A stretch of 64,000 nucleotides of DNA from Diacronema lutheri (GCA_019448385.1 JAGTXO010000033.1:77001-141000), one strand, 5' to 3'; shown: positions 41,101-51,970, counted from the first letter of the stretch. Notes: generated from the sequence alone by a model not told the origin. Numbers and translations: made by a program.

Positions 41101-41246
41101 TTGCGCGTGCGCGCGGCCTCGCCGCGCACCCTTTCGAGCTCGCCCTCGCGCAGGTAGTCGTCGTCATCGTCGTCGAGCGCTGCGGCGCGCGCGACCACCG
41201 CGCGCATCTGCGCGAGCAGCTCCTCTACTGAGCGCGGCCCGTCCAT
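35181..41246 (-). CDS. Very large coiled-coil protein, 2,021 residues, unrecognised
   Basis: One open frame of 2,021 residues from the ATG at 41246 (MDGPRSVEELLAQMRAVVAR). A longer frame to 41405 overlaps a plus-strand microprotein and is less likely. Residues 1-400 are regular coiled coil (IERHADNSTAALGRLDEQLH; RLPEAVHRFYAEMRELSDEL). The middle is Ala/Arg/Glu heptads with an eight-fold 12-bp repeat encoding Ala-Pro runs. The C-terminal quarter is disordered but contains NRVNAPRLFFRAPAPGIPRY followed by SGEHTLPHSATPLVNVHP, which looks constrained. A cytoskeletal or centrosomal role is only a guess. Undetected introns in the low-complexity parts are possible. Confidence 0.65.
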   Translation of the reverse strand: MDGPRSVEELLAQMRAVVARAAALDDDDDDYLREGELERVRGEAARTRKVIERHADNSTAALGRLDEQLHSLGDWLGEYKDIARGYHGVEVDHTPLLELIDELGDGRNRLLALQAEMGATFDKLRTSERLPEAVHRFYAEMRELSDELATDLRRMASGFADESERLDKLGRAANERADLLHVRLAQAQIRLQATEDALRASMRRTAAAEADAAELRDEASRAHDGAVAGAAETAAERVGARALRAALVDADAQLHGVALATLGAPPIARALAADGADVDVRRDADVRRGERVSASAPAPLSDDDALLIEELLNAEREAGEEGGRERGGEGDEADRAASAPAHARIHQLLRLLRLQTDRAAKLHAALSMHARGLEAAAPSDGVGGGTYGDEGGNSDGAGVGAAARLRALHEAELQSVRASQLAALHALSDANSRLSQRATGAHGAATATLTAHFEKQLETARGVADERARALDQLSVRLADARAEVRALRSRALGGERSAAQVAPSRAVSAPPSPRGSPQRVRAAWPGARGARIGEARCGEQPVGAGAAGARPGSRAENAGAPAPADGFDARSRPPAVVRVPTAIACLGARPPPGGARAHSPPPPPSPPARSGGSPGARAASPPPPLPSPPHLARAAHGAEDSASALAAARRAAATAEATARSLRDERDEAVATAAVLLAQRAPDAADAGEVRARAPEGERMGVDHLVRWQVATLGARCFELSRQLSSAHARCDTLAAECAMLEQDGAALRAQLDEAMAALAPLRGASGAAGTGAGAGACVCASASASASDGAGAATHLAAHALELSRALDECEEQLRAARDAHHALVAAIAAEAERLTHGAAGRREAVREAGASAPPEHKLRARAFELRTPAAADEAAIVIRDAPPAAPPAAPPAAPPAAPPAAPPAAPPAAPPAAPPPDPLGALVPAAASALGALRKAIAAERATLEAAARAEADVAAVALRFGTRWQRNLLDTRLRAARADEAARRDAASHEAAESARQAREIMNSKLTAAHDALATAEAARARHARDAELLRADTERLEARVRQLAERNAQLALELARADGTAGERAREGAEALVRDRRRLQHATQALDLCARLCAQAAAEAAALDGQARELRGALRPARRPAARARRWLPRGADDGEAGSEAEGEEASEDDEEAQDELMEPSARTPTFAPHTATADAPAAEPEHVRASRHTLRELTATLASMRHARRALHIARARAQRAALDASAAQPRAEPSARADAWLPPKAAARALNSCVRAHVVRLLRAPPPARPGACVAAPSALAALEGDGRVGADGGAGVHGVSRGEAEDSAEVAWRSGSDAEPSGDEPRSALYDGGGLPPDFALASDTAGGGGHSPGSSRRAAQPTRSPADAEPSRRAAQPTLAAGATRPEATDATASAAVASHGRMDDNSARRAKPPPAARAPFELPVAVDGLVPSVRMRAAKTHLAALHAAARELAAAADKGADADDNEVQLRRASPHTTALHGGAPAPPRTARRELHLAVRLFDPSWLRAAARYGARLSARQAGWEEALNAAVEARAAQLERELAALGSMVQPTAAEGRADVQHGGRAAAGDGGLTPHVATALTSAHSARRHADEPTAAGHALDAHTSAEGDGGDGGDGADGADGADGSDGADGGDGGYGARRSTHAHAPRASGAPYAQGVGERAGSGASTPCSDGSCAERAAAQLAGSHGWATNGNEAHTRQRARPETAAAVTSRAQPPLSARLVSQCVASGFLNRQSTSVNRVNAPRLFFRAPAPGIPRYSGEHTLPHSATPLVNVHPPLQTPLVGSPPRWRPGTAVGARACDGESAAFGLGCWAEVKTAGEDFVPLAFARVRSPPSLARGAVEPKRQAAPRTPRTPAAPASPRAARTRARDVGDGAALCEDSTAERVTPRCAAPLTPAERPTPAASGVRDGGPQLASPVAACAAPALVWRSSAAIRPRTASALTRPAAVQPAGAPVPPPRAAGALGQPRAPSDVSVAIGACAGASVRGSPRPGRGAAEATCVSPRPHAHTRRCS
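38497..38592 (-). repeat. 12-bp minisatellite, eight copies
   Basis: Eight copies of ggcgctgcgggc inside the 2,021-residue gene. In its frame they encode an Ala-Ala-Pro-Pro run (PPAAPPAAPPAAPPA). Confidence 0.9.
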
Positions 41247-41346
41247 CGAGCCAAAACTCGGTTGTGCGTCCTCACGCCATGACGCTCGGAAAAACGGATT
41301 CCGAAACCGTCTCCGCTCAAAGGCGGACGAGGGAAGGAGGTCATTC

Positions 41347-41487
41347 ATGTTCCGAGGGCTGTTCGATCGGTCGGGCGTGCTCGTCGCTGCGGCAGTTGGC
41401 GTCATCTCCGGGTTCTACCTCTTCGACAAGCCGCTCCGCGAGGCGGCCTCGCGAGTCAAGCGGCCAAACGACGGCGCAGCGTGGTGA
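41347..41487 (+). CDS. 46-residue single-span membrane microprotein, PIGBOS1-like pattern
   Basis: An ATG-to-TGA frame of 46 residues: MFRGLFDRSG, then a hydrophobic helix VLVAAAVGVISGFYLF, then DKPLREAASRVKRPND. The arrangement MFR, one membrane span with G-x-x-x-G, then Y-x-F and a charged tail recalls PIGBOS1 and other tiny mitochondrial outer-membrane or ER-contact proteins. It lies 100 bp upstream of, and opposite to, the best start of the 2,021-residue gene. It is too short for usual length cut-offs; the strength is the clean signal/anchor-like composition, unlike the Arg/Ala-rich background. Homology is not established. Confidence 0.55.
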   Translation: MFRGLFDRSGVLVAAAVGVISGFYLFDKPLREAASRVKRPNDGAAW

Positions 41488-41774
41488 CGACGGCGCATCC
41501 ACGTTCATGGCGGGCGCGCAGGCGCGCGCGTCTGCGTGTGCAGACGGAGGCGTAGGCCGAGAGGGCGCCTTCGCACGAAACACGAGCATGGCAATAATGT
41601 CGGCCGAGCATTCGGCGAGATTCCATCGCCTCCGCGGTGAGGCGCACGATCCAGTGGCCGAGACTCATTCTGATGCCCGGCCCCATGCGGAGCGAGTCTG
41701 TCGTGACGTTGGCGAGGGCTTTTGCGCGCGGCATTTGTGATTCCGGTTTGGACGCGTTCCTAGCCTGCCCCTCG

Positions 41775-43109
41775 TTACCGCGTGCGCTCGGCGCATGCGC
41801 CCGCCGCGTCAGCGGCGGCCGATTCGACCACGCGCTCGCCGCCCTCAACCACTTTTCCGCCGCGCTCCTCAGCGTCGCTGCCGTGCGGCTCGCCGACGAA
41901 GAGGCCGGCGAGGAGAAGCGCGTGGCAGCCGAGCAGCGCGAGCGACGCGCGCGGCGTCGGCGGGTACACGTTCCACGCGCTCTCGATCGCGCAGAAGACG
42001 CACAGTCGCGCTGCCGTTGGGATGGGCGCGTGCCACAGTAGGAACGGGAGCGAGTGGAAGTACCACGCGTAGAACTGGTAGTGCAGCGTGCGCGCGAAGA
42101 CAATGCCCACAAAATTGGCGCCAAGCATCGTGCTCGCCACCTCGCGCGCGCTCAACCGGCGCGGCGGCGCGGCGGCGAGCGGCCGGCGGGCGTCGCTCGC
42201 CGCGCGCTGCATGACGGCGCGCAGCCCGCCGTCGGCGCGGCACCAGCGCGCGTCGGCGAGCGCGAGGAGCGCGAGCACGTGCGCGCCAAGCAGCGCGAGC
42301 GCCAGCCGCTTCGAGACGAAGAGCGGTTGCGGCACGAATGCGAGGTTGACCGACCAGCGGTGCTCGAAGACGCGCGACAGGTCGAACGAGCCGCACACGT
42401 ACGCGCGCGCGTTCGCCAGGAGGTAGGGCGCGCCGAGCGCGAGCTGGATCGCAGCGCAGAGCGCGATGTGCGCCACCGCGAAGCGCGCGCCGCCCGCGCG
42501 CAGCAGCAGCACGAGCAGCCCGGGCGCGTGAAGGAGCGCGCTCATCTTGACGGAGACGGCGAGGGAGAAGAGCGAGCAGCACGCGGACCAGCGGCGGTGG
42601 ACGAGGGCGGCGAGGCACGCGTAGACGAGCAGGCTGGCCACGCCATCGTTGAACAGCCGGAGCAGGTAGATCGAGTGCAGCCGCTTCGACACGCACAGCA
42701 GCGCGAGCGCCCATGGCGGCGCGAGCCGCGCGCGACGGTAGACGAGCAGCGCGAGCGCGAGCGTCGCGAGGTAGATGGGGAGGAAGGCGAGCTGCGCGAG
42801 GCGGTTATCCGAGCCGTCGCGCGTGAGCGCGCGCAGCGCGGCGAATACGAGCACGAAACCGCCCGGGTAAACGAGCGGGCCCGTCGCGCCGCGCGCGTGC
42901 GAGTAGTCAAAGTCGCCGCCGACAATCGTGCGCACCTCGTCCATGTAGGCCTCCCAGTCGATCTCGGTGTATGGCACGCGCGCGATGATGCACAGGCCAA
43001 GCAACAGCTCGCCCGCTAGCAGTGCCAGCGCCAGCAGCCAAAAGTAGCCCGAGTCGTGGTCCGTCGCGACGCGCCACCCGAAGCGGAGGAGCGCGCGCAC
43101 GCGCGCCAT
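41775..43109 (-). CDS. ALG3: Dol-P-Man:Man5GlcNAc2-PP-Dol alpha-1,3-mannosyltransferase ALG3
   Basis: Single exon, 444 residues, multi-span membrane protein. Family landmarks: YTEIDWEAYMDEV at the first luminal loop, GATGPLVYPGGFVLVF, SKRLHSIYLLRLFNDGVA, AVSVKMSALLHAPGLLVLLL, FEHRWSVNLAFVPQPLFVSK and ARTLHYQFYAWYFHSLPFLL. It adds the sixth mannose, the first luminal one, to the N-glycan precursor in the ER membrane. The ATG at 43109 is the first good start; an extended frame up to 43379 overlaps the Aladin exon and looks non-coding. Its start codon is only 16 bp from the ATG proposed for the opposite gene. Confidence 0.95.
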   Translation of the reverse strand: MARVRALLRFGWRVATDHDSGYFWLLALALLAGELLLGLCIIARVPYTEIDWEAYMDEVRTIVGGDFDYSHARGATGPLVYPGGFVLVFAALRALTRDGSDNRLAQLAFLPIYLATLALALLVYRRARLAPPWALALLCVSKRLHSIYLLRLFNDGVASLLVYACLAALVHRRWSACCSLFSLAVSVKMSALLHAPGLLVLLLRAGGARFAVAHIALCAAIQLALGAPYLLANARAYVCGSFDLSRVFEHRWSVNLAFVPQPLFVSKRLALALLGAHVLALLALADARWCRADGGLRAVMQRAASDARRPLAAAPPRRLSAREVASTMLGANFVGIVFARTLHYQFYAWYFHSLPFLLWHAPIPTAARLCVFCAIESAWNVYPPTPRASLALLGCHALLLAGLFVGEPHGSDAEERGGKVVEGGERVVESAAADAAGACAERTR

Positions 43110-43125
43110 CGTGCCGAATCTCGCG

Positions 43126-44909
43126 ATGGTGGCCACGGTCGTCGCGTGCCACCCGACGCTCAGCGTGGTGGCGATCGGTGGCGCGGACGACACGGTGCTG
43201 CTGTATGACTTGGCGCGCGGCGGCTGGAGCTTGCCTCGCCTCTCGCACGCGAGCCAGCACCTCGTCTCGTGCGCCGAATGGGAGCCGACGCAGCCGACCA
43301 GGTTCGGCGCGGCGCGCGGCGCGCGCCGTGCGCGCATCGCGCGTAGGCTGACGCGCGCGCGCACGCGCGTGCCCGGCAATGACCGCGCGCGCGCGCACCG
43401 CTCGCAGCCTCGCGCTCGGCTGCGCGAGCGGCGTGTGCCTCTGGGCCATCGCCTTCGCGCACGAGCAGACGCCGCAGCAGCAGCAGCCTGCGGCGGCGGG
43501 CGGCGGCGGCGGGCCGTCGGTCACGGGCGCGCACCTTGTGCGCTTCCTCTCTCACGCGTCAGGCGCACCGGCTAGCTCGATCGCGTGGTCACCGTACGGC
43601 GGGCAGCTCGCGACGGCCTCGCGCACGCATGGCGGCGTGCGTGTGTGGGATGCGCGCACGGGCCTCGGCGAGGACCTGCCGTTCAAATCGGCGGGCGGTT
43701 GCGCGGCGGTGAGCTGGGCGCCGGGCGCGGGCGCGCACGTGTGCGCGCTCGGTCTCGATGGTTCAGTCCGGCTGTGGGAGGCGCTCTCGTGGCGGTGGGA
43801 GACGCTGCGTCCGCAACCGACCGCGCGGCGCTCGGGGGCCGGCTGCGACGGCGCGTCGGGCGGTGCGCCGGCGTTCAGCTCGGCGGTGTGGAGCCCGGAC
43901 GGGCGCGCGCTGCTGCTCGTGCCCACGCGAGGTCTCTTCTTGCACTACGTGCTCCTGCGCGACAGCCCGCCCGCAATCCGCGCGCTCGACGGCGGCGCGC
44001 ATGCGCCCTCCATCGCGCCGCCTACGTGGCTGCCCGCCGAGGCCGCCGCGGATGGCGCTGGTGCAGAGGGGCCCGTTGAGCTGCCGGCGCTCGCGCTTCG
44101 CCCCGTCGGCGACGCCGCGCGGCACGCGCTCGCGCGCGGCTGGGACGGCGTGCGCGCGCACGTTGAGCGCACGCTTGCCGCCGCCGCCGCCGGCGCGCGC
44201 GGCACGGTGAGCGGCGCGGCGGGCGGCCAGCCAACGCTCGCGCCGCTGCCCGGGCTGCCCGAGGGCTACGCGCTTGTCGCCACGTTCACGGACGAGCGCG
44301 CGCGCGAGCATGCCGCCGCCGCGCTCGCGCCCGCCGGCGCCAATGGCGCTGTGGCGTCTACGGGCTGGGAGTTAACCCGCTGCTCGTGCTTCTGCGCCAT
44401 CTCGCGCGTCGAGTGGGATGCGCGTACCGAGCGCATTGTGCTGTGCACGCGGCAGGTGCGCGTCGCGCGCGCGCGTCCTGCCGCTGCGCGCGCGGGCGGC
44501 GACACCGCCGAACGCGCGGCGTGGCACGAGGGCGTGTCACCCGCCGCCGACTCCGCCGTGTCTGCATCTCAACTGAGCGCGTTGGGCCCCCCTTTCGTCC
44601 TCGTGGCCCTCAGTGCAAGCGGCTGCCCTCCCCTCCTCACAAAAACCACCCTCCTCCCTACCTCCGGCCAACCCGGCTGTGCCCGTCCCACAGGAGCTGT
44701 GCTTCGAGCAGTCGCAGACGCCAGTGCGGCACGCCACCCCCCCGGCCGCGCTCGTGGGCGCGCGCTCGGCGCACGTGCTGCACGCGAGATTGGAGCCGGT
44801 TCGCGCCGCGCATAGCGCCATCAACCGCGCGCCGCGCGCCGCGCCGCCGCGGCGTGCTTGTTGCGGGCCCACGCGGGCGCGCGCGCGCCTCGCTGCCTGC
44901 CGATCCCGC

Positions 44910-44940
<31 letters not shown>

Positions 44941-45160
44941 GCAGGCGCTGCAGCTGACCGCGCTGGGAGAGGTGCCGAGCGCTCAGCCCGAGGTGCGCGT
45001 GCGTGTGCCCAGCGGTGGCGGCGGCGCGCGGAGCGAGAAGGACGGCGCCTTTGCGGCGGGCCCGGACGTCGTCAGCTTTGCGCGCGCGCCCGGCGGAAGG
45101 CCGGTCCTCGTGGTGATGTGGGCGGATTCGGGTGAGCTCGCTTGCGTACCCGCCGTGTAA
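43126..45160 (+). CDS. AAAS: Aladin-like WD40 nucleoporin (N-terminus short)
   Basis: Exons 43126-43301, 43408-44455, 44694-44798 and 44945-45160, about 514 residues (human Aladin 546). WD40 blades are recognisable: TVVACHPTLSVVAIGGADDT; CAEWEPTQPTS joined by splicing to LALGCASGVCLWAI; SIAWSPYGGQLATASRTHGG; SAVWSPDGRALLLVPTRGLF; FCAISRVEWDARTERIVLCT; and the last strand VLVVMWADSGELACVPAV. The order and spacing follow Aladin, a nuclear-pore component anchored by NDC1. Alignment from memory suggests about 140 N-terminal residues of the human protein have no counterpart; the opposite gene starts 16 bp upstream, so either that part is lost or its exon overlaps ALG3. Intron 3 has a run of about 30 C. 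Confidence 0.72.
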
Positions 45161-45221
45161 ACCTCCTCCCCCCCTCGTCTCTAGGCTAGTGGAAGTGTGA
45201 GGGGGCGGGGATTGAGGCGTC

Positions 45222-46151
45222 TCAAAAGCCCTCAAAGCTCATCGTATAGTCGTACTCGATGGTGGGGATCACCGTCGAGATGAACTTGAGGAAGAGGATG
45301 AGGTACTGGTCGGCGCGGCAGACGGCACCGCCTGACTGCAGCTGCTCGCATAGCCGCTTCATCACCTCCGCGTGCCTGCACGGGTGGATCGACGCGAAGA
45401 CGCCACTGACGAGATGCGGGTGCGGCTCAATCGTGCACGTCTTGTTCGCGTGCTCGGTCGAAATGTCCTCAAGCACCTGCGCGGGCGCGAGCGGCTGGCG
45501 CGCCTCGCTGTACCCAAGCAGCCACACGCGCGGGCACCGGTAGTACTTGTCGTACGTGATCGACACGTCGTACGTGCGCGTGCGCACGACGTTGCTCGCG
45601 CCGCCCAGGCTGAGCGTGCGCACGCCCGCGACCGCCCCGTCATGCTCGTCGTGCAGATCGGCCTCCTCGTACTCCTCCATGCTCGGGATGCGCTCGTCCT
45701 CTTCCGTCGTTGCCGCCGCCGCCGTTGCGAGCGTCGCCTCACCCTCGCCGCCGGCCGCGCGGCCGCGCGGCGCGCGCGGCGCCGCGCAGCCCGTCCAGCC
45801 GTCCTCATCCATCGCGCCGTCGTCATCGGGCTCAGCGCCGTGCGCGGCGGCGAAGTCGCCGGCGAGCGCTTTGGCGCGCTGCGCGCACGGCACGCCCCTC
45901 GTCACGAGGAACTGCTTGTCCGCCGGCAGGTGCGGCCGCGCCCTGCTCGCGTCGCCGCCACTCCACGCCCACGTCGGGCACTTTTGCACGAGCAGGTCGC
46001 CGGCCGCGACGAACTCGTCGGCGGTGAGCATGCCCTCCTGCTGAAAGCGCGACTCGGTCATGACCGGCGCGAGGTATTCCGCCGTGCTCAACGCGTACGA
46101 CTTGACGCTCTGCGGCACGACGGCCGACACCGCCCCCTTCAGCATGTGCAT
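45222..46151 (-). CDS. ATG3: Autophagy E2-like conjugating enzyme ATG3
   Basis: Single exon, 309 residues. The N-terminal amphipathic helix (MHMLKGAVSAVVPQSVKSYA) that senses membrane curvature, FQQEGMLTADEFVAAGDLLV, CPTWAWSGGD, an acidic flexible insert (DDDGAMDEDGWTGC), then YDVSITYDKYYRCPRVWLLG and the catalytic HPC in SIHPCRHAEVMKRL are all present, ending with the YDYTMSFEGF tail. It transfers ATG8 to phosphatidylethanolamine. Length matches the family. Divergent from the RSH gene, starts 113 bp apart. Confidence 0.97.
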   Translation of the reverse strand: MHMLKGAVSAVVPQSVKSYALSTAEYLAPVMTESRFQQEGMLTADEFVAAGDLLVQKCPTWAWSGGDASRARPHLPADKQFLVTRGVPCAQRAKALAGDFAAAHGAEPDDDGAMDEDGWTGCAAPRAPRGRAAGGEGEATLATAAAATTEEDERIPSMEEYEEADLHDEHDGAVAGVRTLSLGGASNVVRTRTYDVSITYDKYYRCPRVWLLGYSEARQPLAPAQVLEDISTEHANKTCTIEPHPHLVSGVFASIHPCRHAEVMKRLCEQLQSGGAVCRADQYLILFLKFISTVIPTIEYDYTMSFEGF

Positions 46152-46264
46152 GATGGCGGGGACCCGGCCGCCCGCTTTTCAAAAATTGATGAGCACACGG
46201 CGGGCAACCCCCAAACTCCGGGGAGTGGCTGCCGGAGTTTCAGATCGCCGGCTGACGGGCGCGG

Positions 46265-48562
<2,298 letters not shown>

Positions 48563-48833
48563 CAGCACGTCGGTGGCCGTTGGTGGCGTGCCCTTGGCCC
48601 CTTGCGCCGTTTTGGGACGGACGGTCACGGGCATCGACTCAGCGATGCAACCGCCAGTGGGCGTTGACGGCCGACGGCGTCGGCGTCGCCACCACCACAC
48701 GAAAACATCTTGAAAAAAGTGAGAGAAAAAACTCCAAACTGAAAAGTTCGGGGAGACCAGGCCGTCTGCCGCGAGGACCCCTACGAGACGCGCTCGCGCG
48801 GGGCGCGAGCGCGTGGCCTGAGACGGCCGAGGC

Positions 48834-49175
48834 ATGCCAAGCATGGGGATGCACGGTGGCACGCCCTACCAACAACAGATGCCCGAGGACCCCATCTTCT
48901 CCGACACGCTCTACCTGTGGGGCAACCCCAGCCAGGGCATCTCGCTCGGAGTCGACTACGGCGTCGACACGGGCTTCGATTGGCGGCACACGGACCGCGT
49001 TGGGTACATCCCAAAGTTTCTCGACACAAACGCGTTCACAGGCGCGTCGGCTTTTGTGCAGACCATGGGCCGCCCGGTCCCGCTCGTCGAGACCTACGGC
49101 AACGGCGACTACGGTCTCATGCCGTGCGCGAGCCCGAACCGCGTGGACTCGTCGGTCTGCAAGGGCCAGACGTGA
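48834..49175 (+). CDS. Small orphan protein, 113 residues
   Basis: Single exon from [23 protein letters not shown], then a Gly/Asp/aromatic-rich body ([39 protein letters not shown]) and PNRVDSSVC near the end. It lacks the Arg/Ala bias of non-coding frames and uses Trp, Tyr, Phe and Asp freely, which supports translation. No signal peptide, membrane span or known domain. Function unknown. Its upstream 271 bp (48563-48833) include an A-rich stretch at 48700-48745 that may be its promoter. Confidence 0.65.
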   Translation: MPSMGMHGGTPYQQQMPEDPIFSDTLYLWGNPSQGISLGVDYGVDTGFDWRHTDRVGYIPKFLDTNAFTGASAFVQTMGRPVPLVETYGNGDYGLMPCASPNRVDSSVCKGQT

Positions 49176-49794
49176 ATGCGCTTGCGGCTGGGGTGAAAAC
49201 GCCGCGCACCGGCGCGCACAACGCTGGCAATGCCGCACCGGCGGCTGGCTCCTCGGACCGACCAGACTGGCCGTCTCGCCGTTGCCCTCGCCGGCCTCGG
49301 CCAATCGCTTCCAACGGCCATACGCACGCCGCATGCCGTACACTGCAGATCGGGTCGGTCCGAGTCGTCGCAAGGCGCGCCTCCCATGCGCCCGTGGTGG
49401 GCATTGGTGGCGCGATGCCGATGCGCGCGTGCGTAATGCGTATAGGAATAGTTGTCCGACAGTCGGATGGTTGTCCGACAATCGGACGCGTGGACCCGCC
49501 TTCCGCCCTTTCAAAGTGGGCGGGGCGTCTCGGCGGTTGTCTGCGCGCGTCTCGAAGCACTTCCGCACAAACCCTCGCGGACCAGGTGCGCTCTCACGCC
49601 CAAACCGCAGCGCCGGGCGCGGGCGCGTCGAAGGCGAGGGCAACGCGGGGCGCGCGCCGTGCGCACACGCTGGGCCGCACGCGCCGCGGTGCGCATCGCG
49701 CCGTGCCCGCCTTCCTCTCTTCGCCGCATCGCGCTCACGCCACATGCGCGCGCGCACCGCCTCTGCCGCCGTGCAGAACCCCGCAGCAGCAACC
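49176..49794. promoter_or_regulatory. 619-bp HSP70 upstream region with paired dyads
   Basis: Two imperfectly repeated dyads lie at 49455-49467 (tccgacagtcgga) and 49474-49486 (tccgacaatcgga), 19 bp apart, each preceded by gttg or ggttg. A loose gaa-x4-ttc pair occurs near 49553-49562, not a proper heat-shock element. No gene was seen in the remainder. Confidence 0.5.
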
Positions 49795-51970
49795 ATGGGC
49801 AAGGACGACAAGAAGGTTGAGGGCCATGCCATCGGCATCGACCTCGGCACGACGTACTCGTGCGTCGGCATCTGGCAGAACGATCGCGTCGAGATCATCG
49901 CCAACGACCAGGGCAACCGCACTACGCCGTCGTACGTCGCGTTCACCGACAGCGAGCGCATGATCGGCGACGCGGCGAAGAACCAGGCGGCGATGAACCC
50001 GGTCAACACCGTGTTCGACGCAAAGCGCCTCATCGGCCGCCGCTTTTCCGACGCCGTCGTGCAGGCCGACATGAAGCACTGTGCGCGCGCGAGCGCGCGC
50101 GCGTACGTGGAGCGCGCTGCATGCGCTCACGTGCGGGCGCGAGCGCGCAGATGACGGGCCAAAGGCTGGGCGCTCCACGCATCTCCACCTCTACGCGCCA
50201 CCGCCCACGCGTTTCACCCTTCACCACGCTCCGCGTGCGCCCCTCCCACTCGCGCCCGCCCGTTCGTGCGCGCGGTGCGCAGGGCCGTTCAAGGTCGTGC
50301 AGAAGGAGGGCGACAAGCCGTTCATCCAGGTGGAGTATAAGGGCGAGACGAAGACGTTTGCGCCGGAGGAGATCTCCTCGATGATCCTCATCAAGATGCG
50401 CGAGGTCGCCGAGTCGTACCTCGGCGAGTCCGTGCCCAACGCGGTCATCACGGTGCCCGCCTACTTCAACGACTCGCAGCGCGCGTCGACCAAGGACGCG
50501 GGCTCGATTGCCGGGCTCAACGTGCTGCGCATCATCAACGAGCCGACCGCCGCGGCGATCGCGTACGGCCTCGACAAGAAGTCGTCGCAAGAGCGCAACG
50601 TGCTCATCTTCGACCTGGGCGGCGGCACCTTCGACGTGTCGCTGCTCACGATCGAGGAGGGCATCTTCGAGGTGAAGGCGACGGCGGGCGACACGCACCT
50701 GGGTGGCGAGGACTTTGACAACCGCCTCGTCAACCACTTCGTGCAGGAGTTCAAGCGCAAGCACAAGAAGGACCTGACGCCCAACCCGCGCTCGATGCGC
50801 CGGCTGCGCACGGCGTGCGAGCGCGCCAAGCGCACGCTCTCGTCGTCGACGCAGACGTCGATCGAGATCGACTCGCTCTTCGAGGGCGTCGACTTCTTCT
50901 CGTCCATCACGCGCGCGCGCTTTGAGGAGCTGTGCATGGACCTCTTCCGCGGCACGCTCGAGCCCGTCGAGAAGGTGCTGCGCGACTCCAAGATCGACAA
51001 GCGCTCGGTGCACGACGTCGTGCTCGTCGGCGGCTCGACGCGCATCCCCAAGGTGCAGCAGCTGCTCTCCGACTACTTCAACGGCAAGGAGCCGTCCAAG
51101 GCGATCAACCCGGACGAGGCCGTGGCGTACGGCGCGGCGGTGCAGGCGGCCATCCTGGCGGGCACCGGCTCGGAGAAGACGTCCGAGGTGCTGCTCCTTG
51201 ACGTGACGCCGCTCTCGCTCGGCATCGAGACGGCGGGCGAGGTGATGTCCGTGCTCATCCCGCGCAACACCACCGTGCCGACCAAGAAGTCGCAGACCTT
51301 CTCGACCTACTCGGACAACCAGCCGGCCGTCACGATCCAGGTCTTTGAGGGCGAGCGCTCGCGCACCAAGGACAACAACAAGCTCGGCGAGTTCAACCTG
51401 ACGAACATCCCGCCGATGCCGCGCGGCGTGCCGCAGATCGACGTCACCTTCGACATCGACGCGAACGGCATGCTGAACGTGTCCGCCGTCGAGAAGTCGA
51501 CGGGCTCGGAGAAGAAGATTACGATCGCCAACGACAAGAGCCGCCTCTCCAAGGAGGACGTTGAGAAGATGACGGCCGAGGCGGAGAAGTACAAGAAGGA
51601 GGACGAGCAGTTTAAGGAGCGCGTCGAGGCGAAGAACGCCCTCGAGAACTACTGCTACCAGATGAAGGGCAGCATCGAGGACGAGAAGATGGCCGAGAAG
51701 CTCGAGGCCTCGGACAAGGAGGCGGCGCTCAAGTCCATCAACGACGCGCTCTCGTGGCTTGAGCACAACCAGATGGCTGAGAAGGAGGAGTTCTCGCACA
51801 AGCAGAAGGAGGTCGAGGGCGTGTGCACGCCCATCATCACCAAGCTCTACCAGGGTGGCGGCGGGGGCATGCCCGGCGGCATGCCCGGCGGCATGCCCGG
51901 CGGCATGCCCGGCGGCATGCCTGGCGGCGGCGGCGGCGGCGATGGCCCGTCGATCGAGGAGGTCGACTAA
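49795..51970 (+). CDS. HSP70: Cytosolic HSP70 chaperone
   Basis: Exons 49795-50080 and 50283-51970, about 657 residues. The phase-1 intron splits the Trp codon of MKHW|PFKVV. ATPase signatures [32 protein letters not shown] and [17 protein letters not shown] are all present, followed by the substrate-binding domain ([20 protein letters not shown]) and helical lid. The tail has five GGMP repeats from a 12-bp array (51881-51925) and ends SIEEVD, the cytosolic TPR-co-chaperone-binding motif. It folds nascent and stress-damaged proteins. Codon use is less extreme than in the neighbours, fitting high expression. Confidence 0.98.

Noticed and set aside
41247-41405. N-terminal extension of the 2,021-residue protein to 41405
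   Set aside because: It overlaps the microprotein antisense and is Arg/Ser-rich without heptads; the Met at 41246 begins the coiled coil.
43110-43379. N-terminal extension of ALG3 up to 43379
   Set aside because: It overlaps the Aladin exon and intron antisense, is not like any ALG3 N-terminus, and a good ATG exists at 43109.
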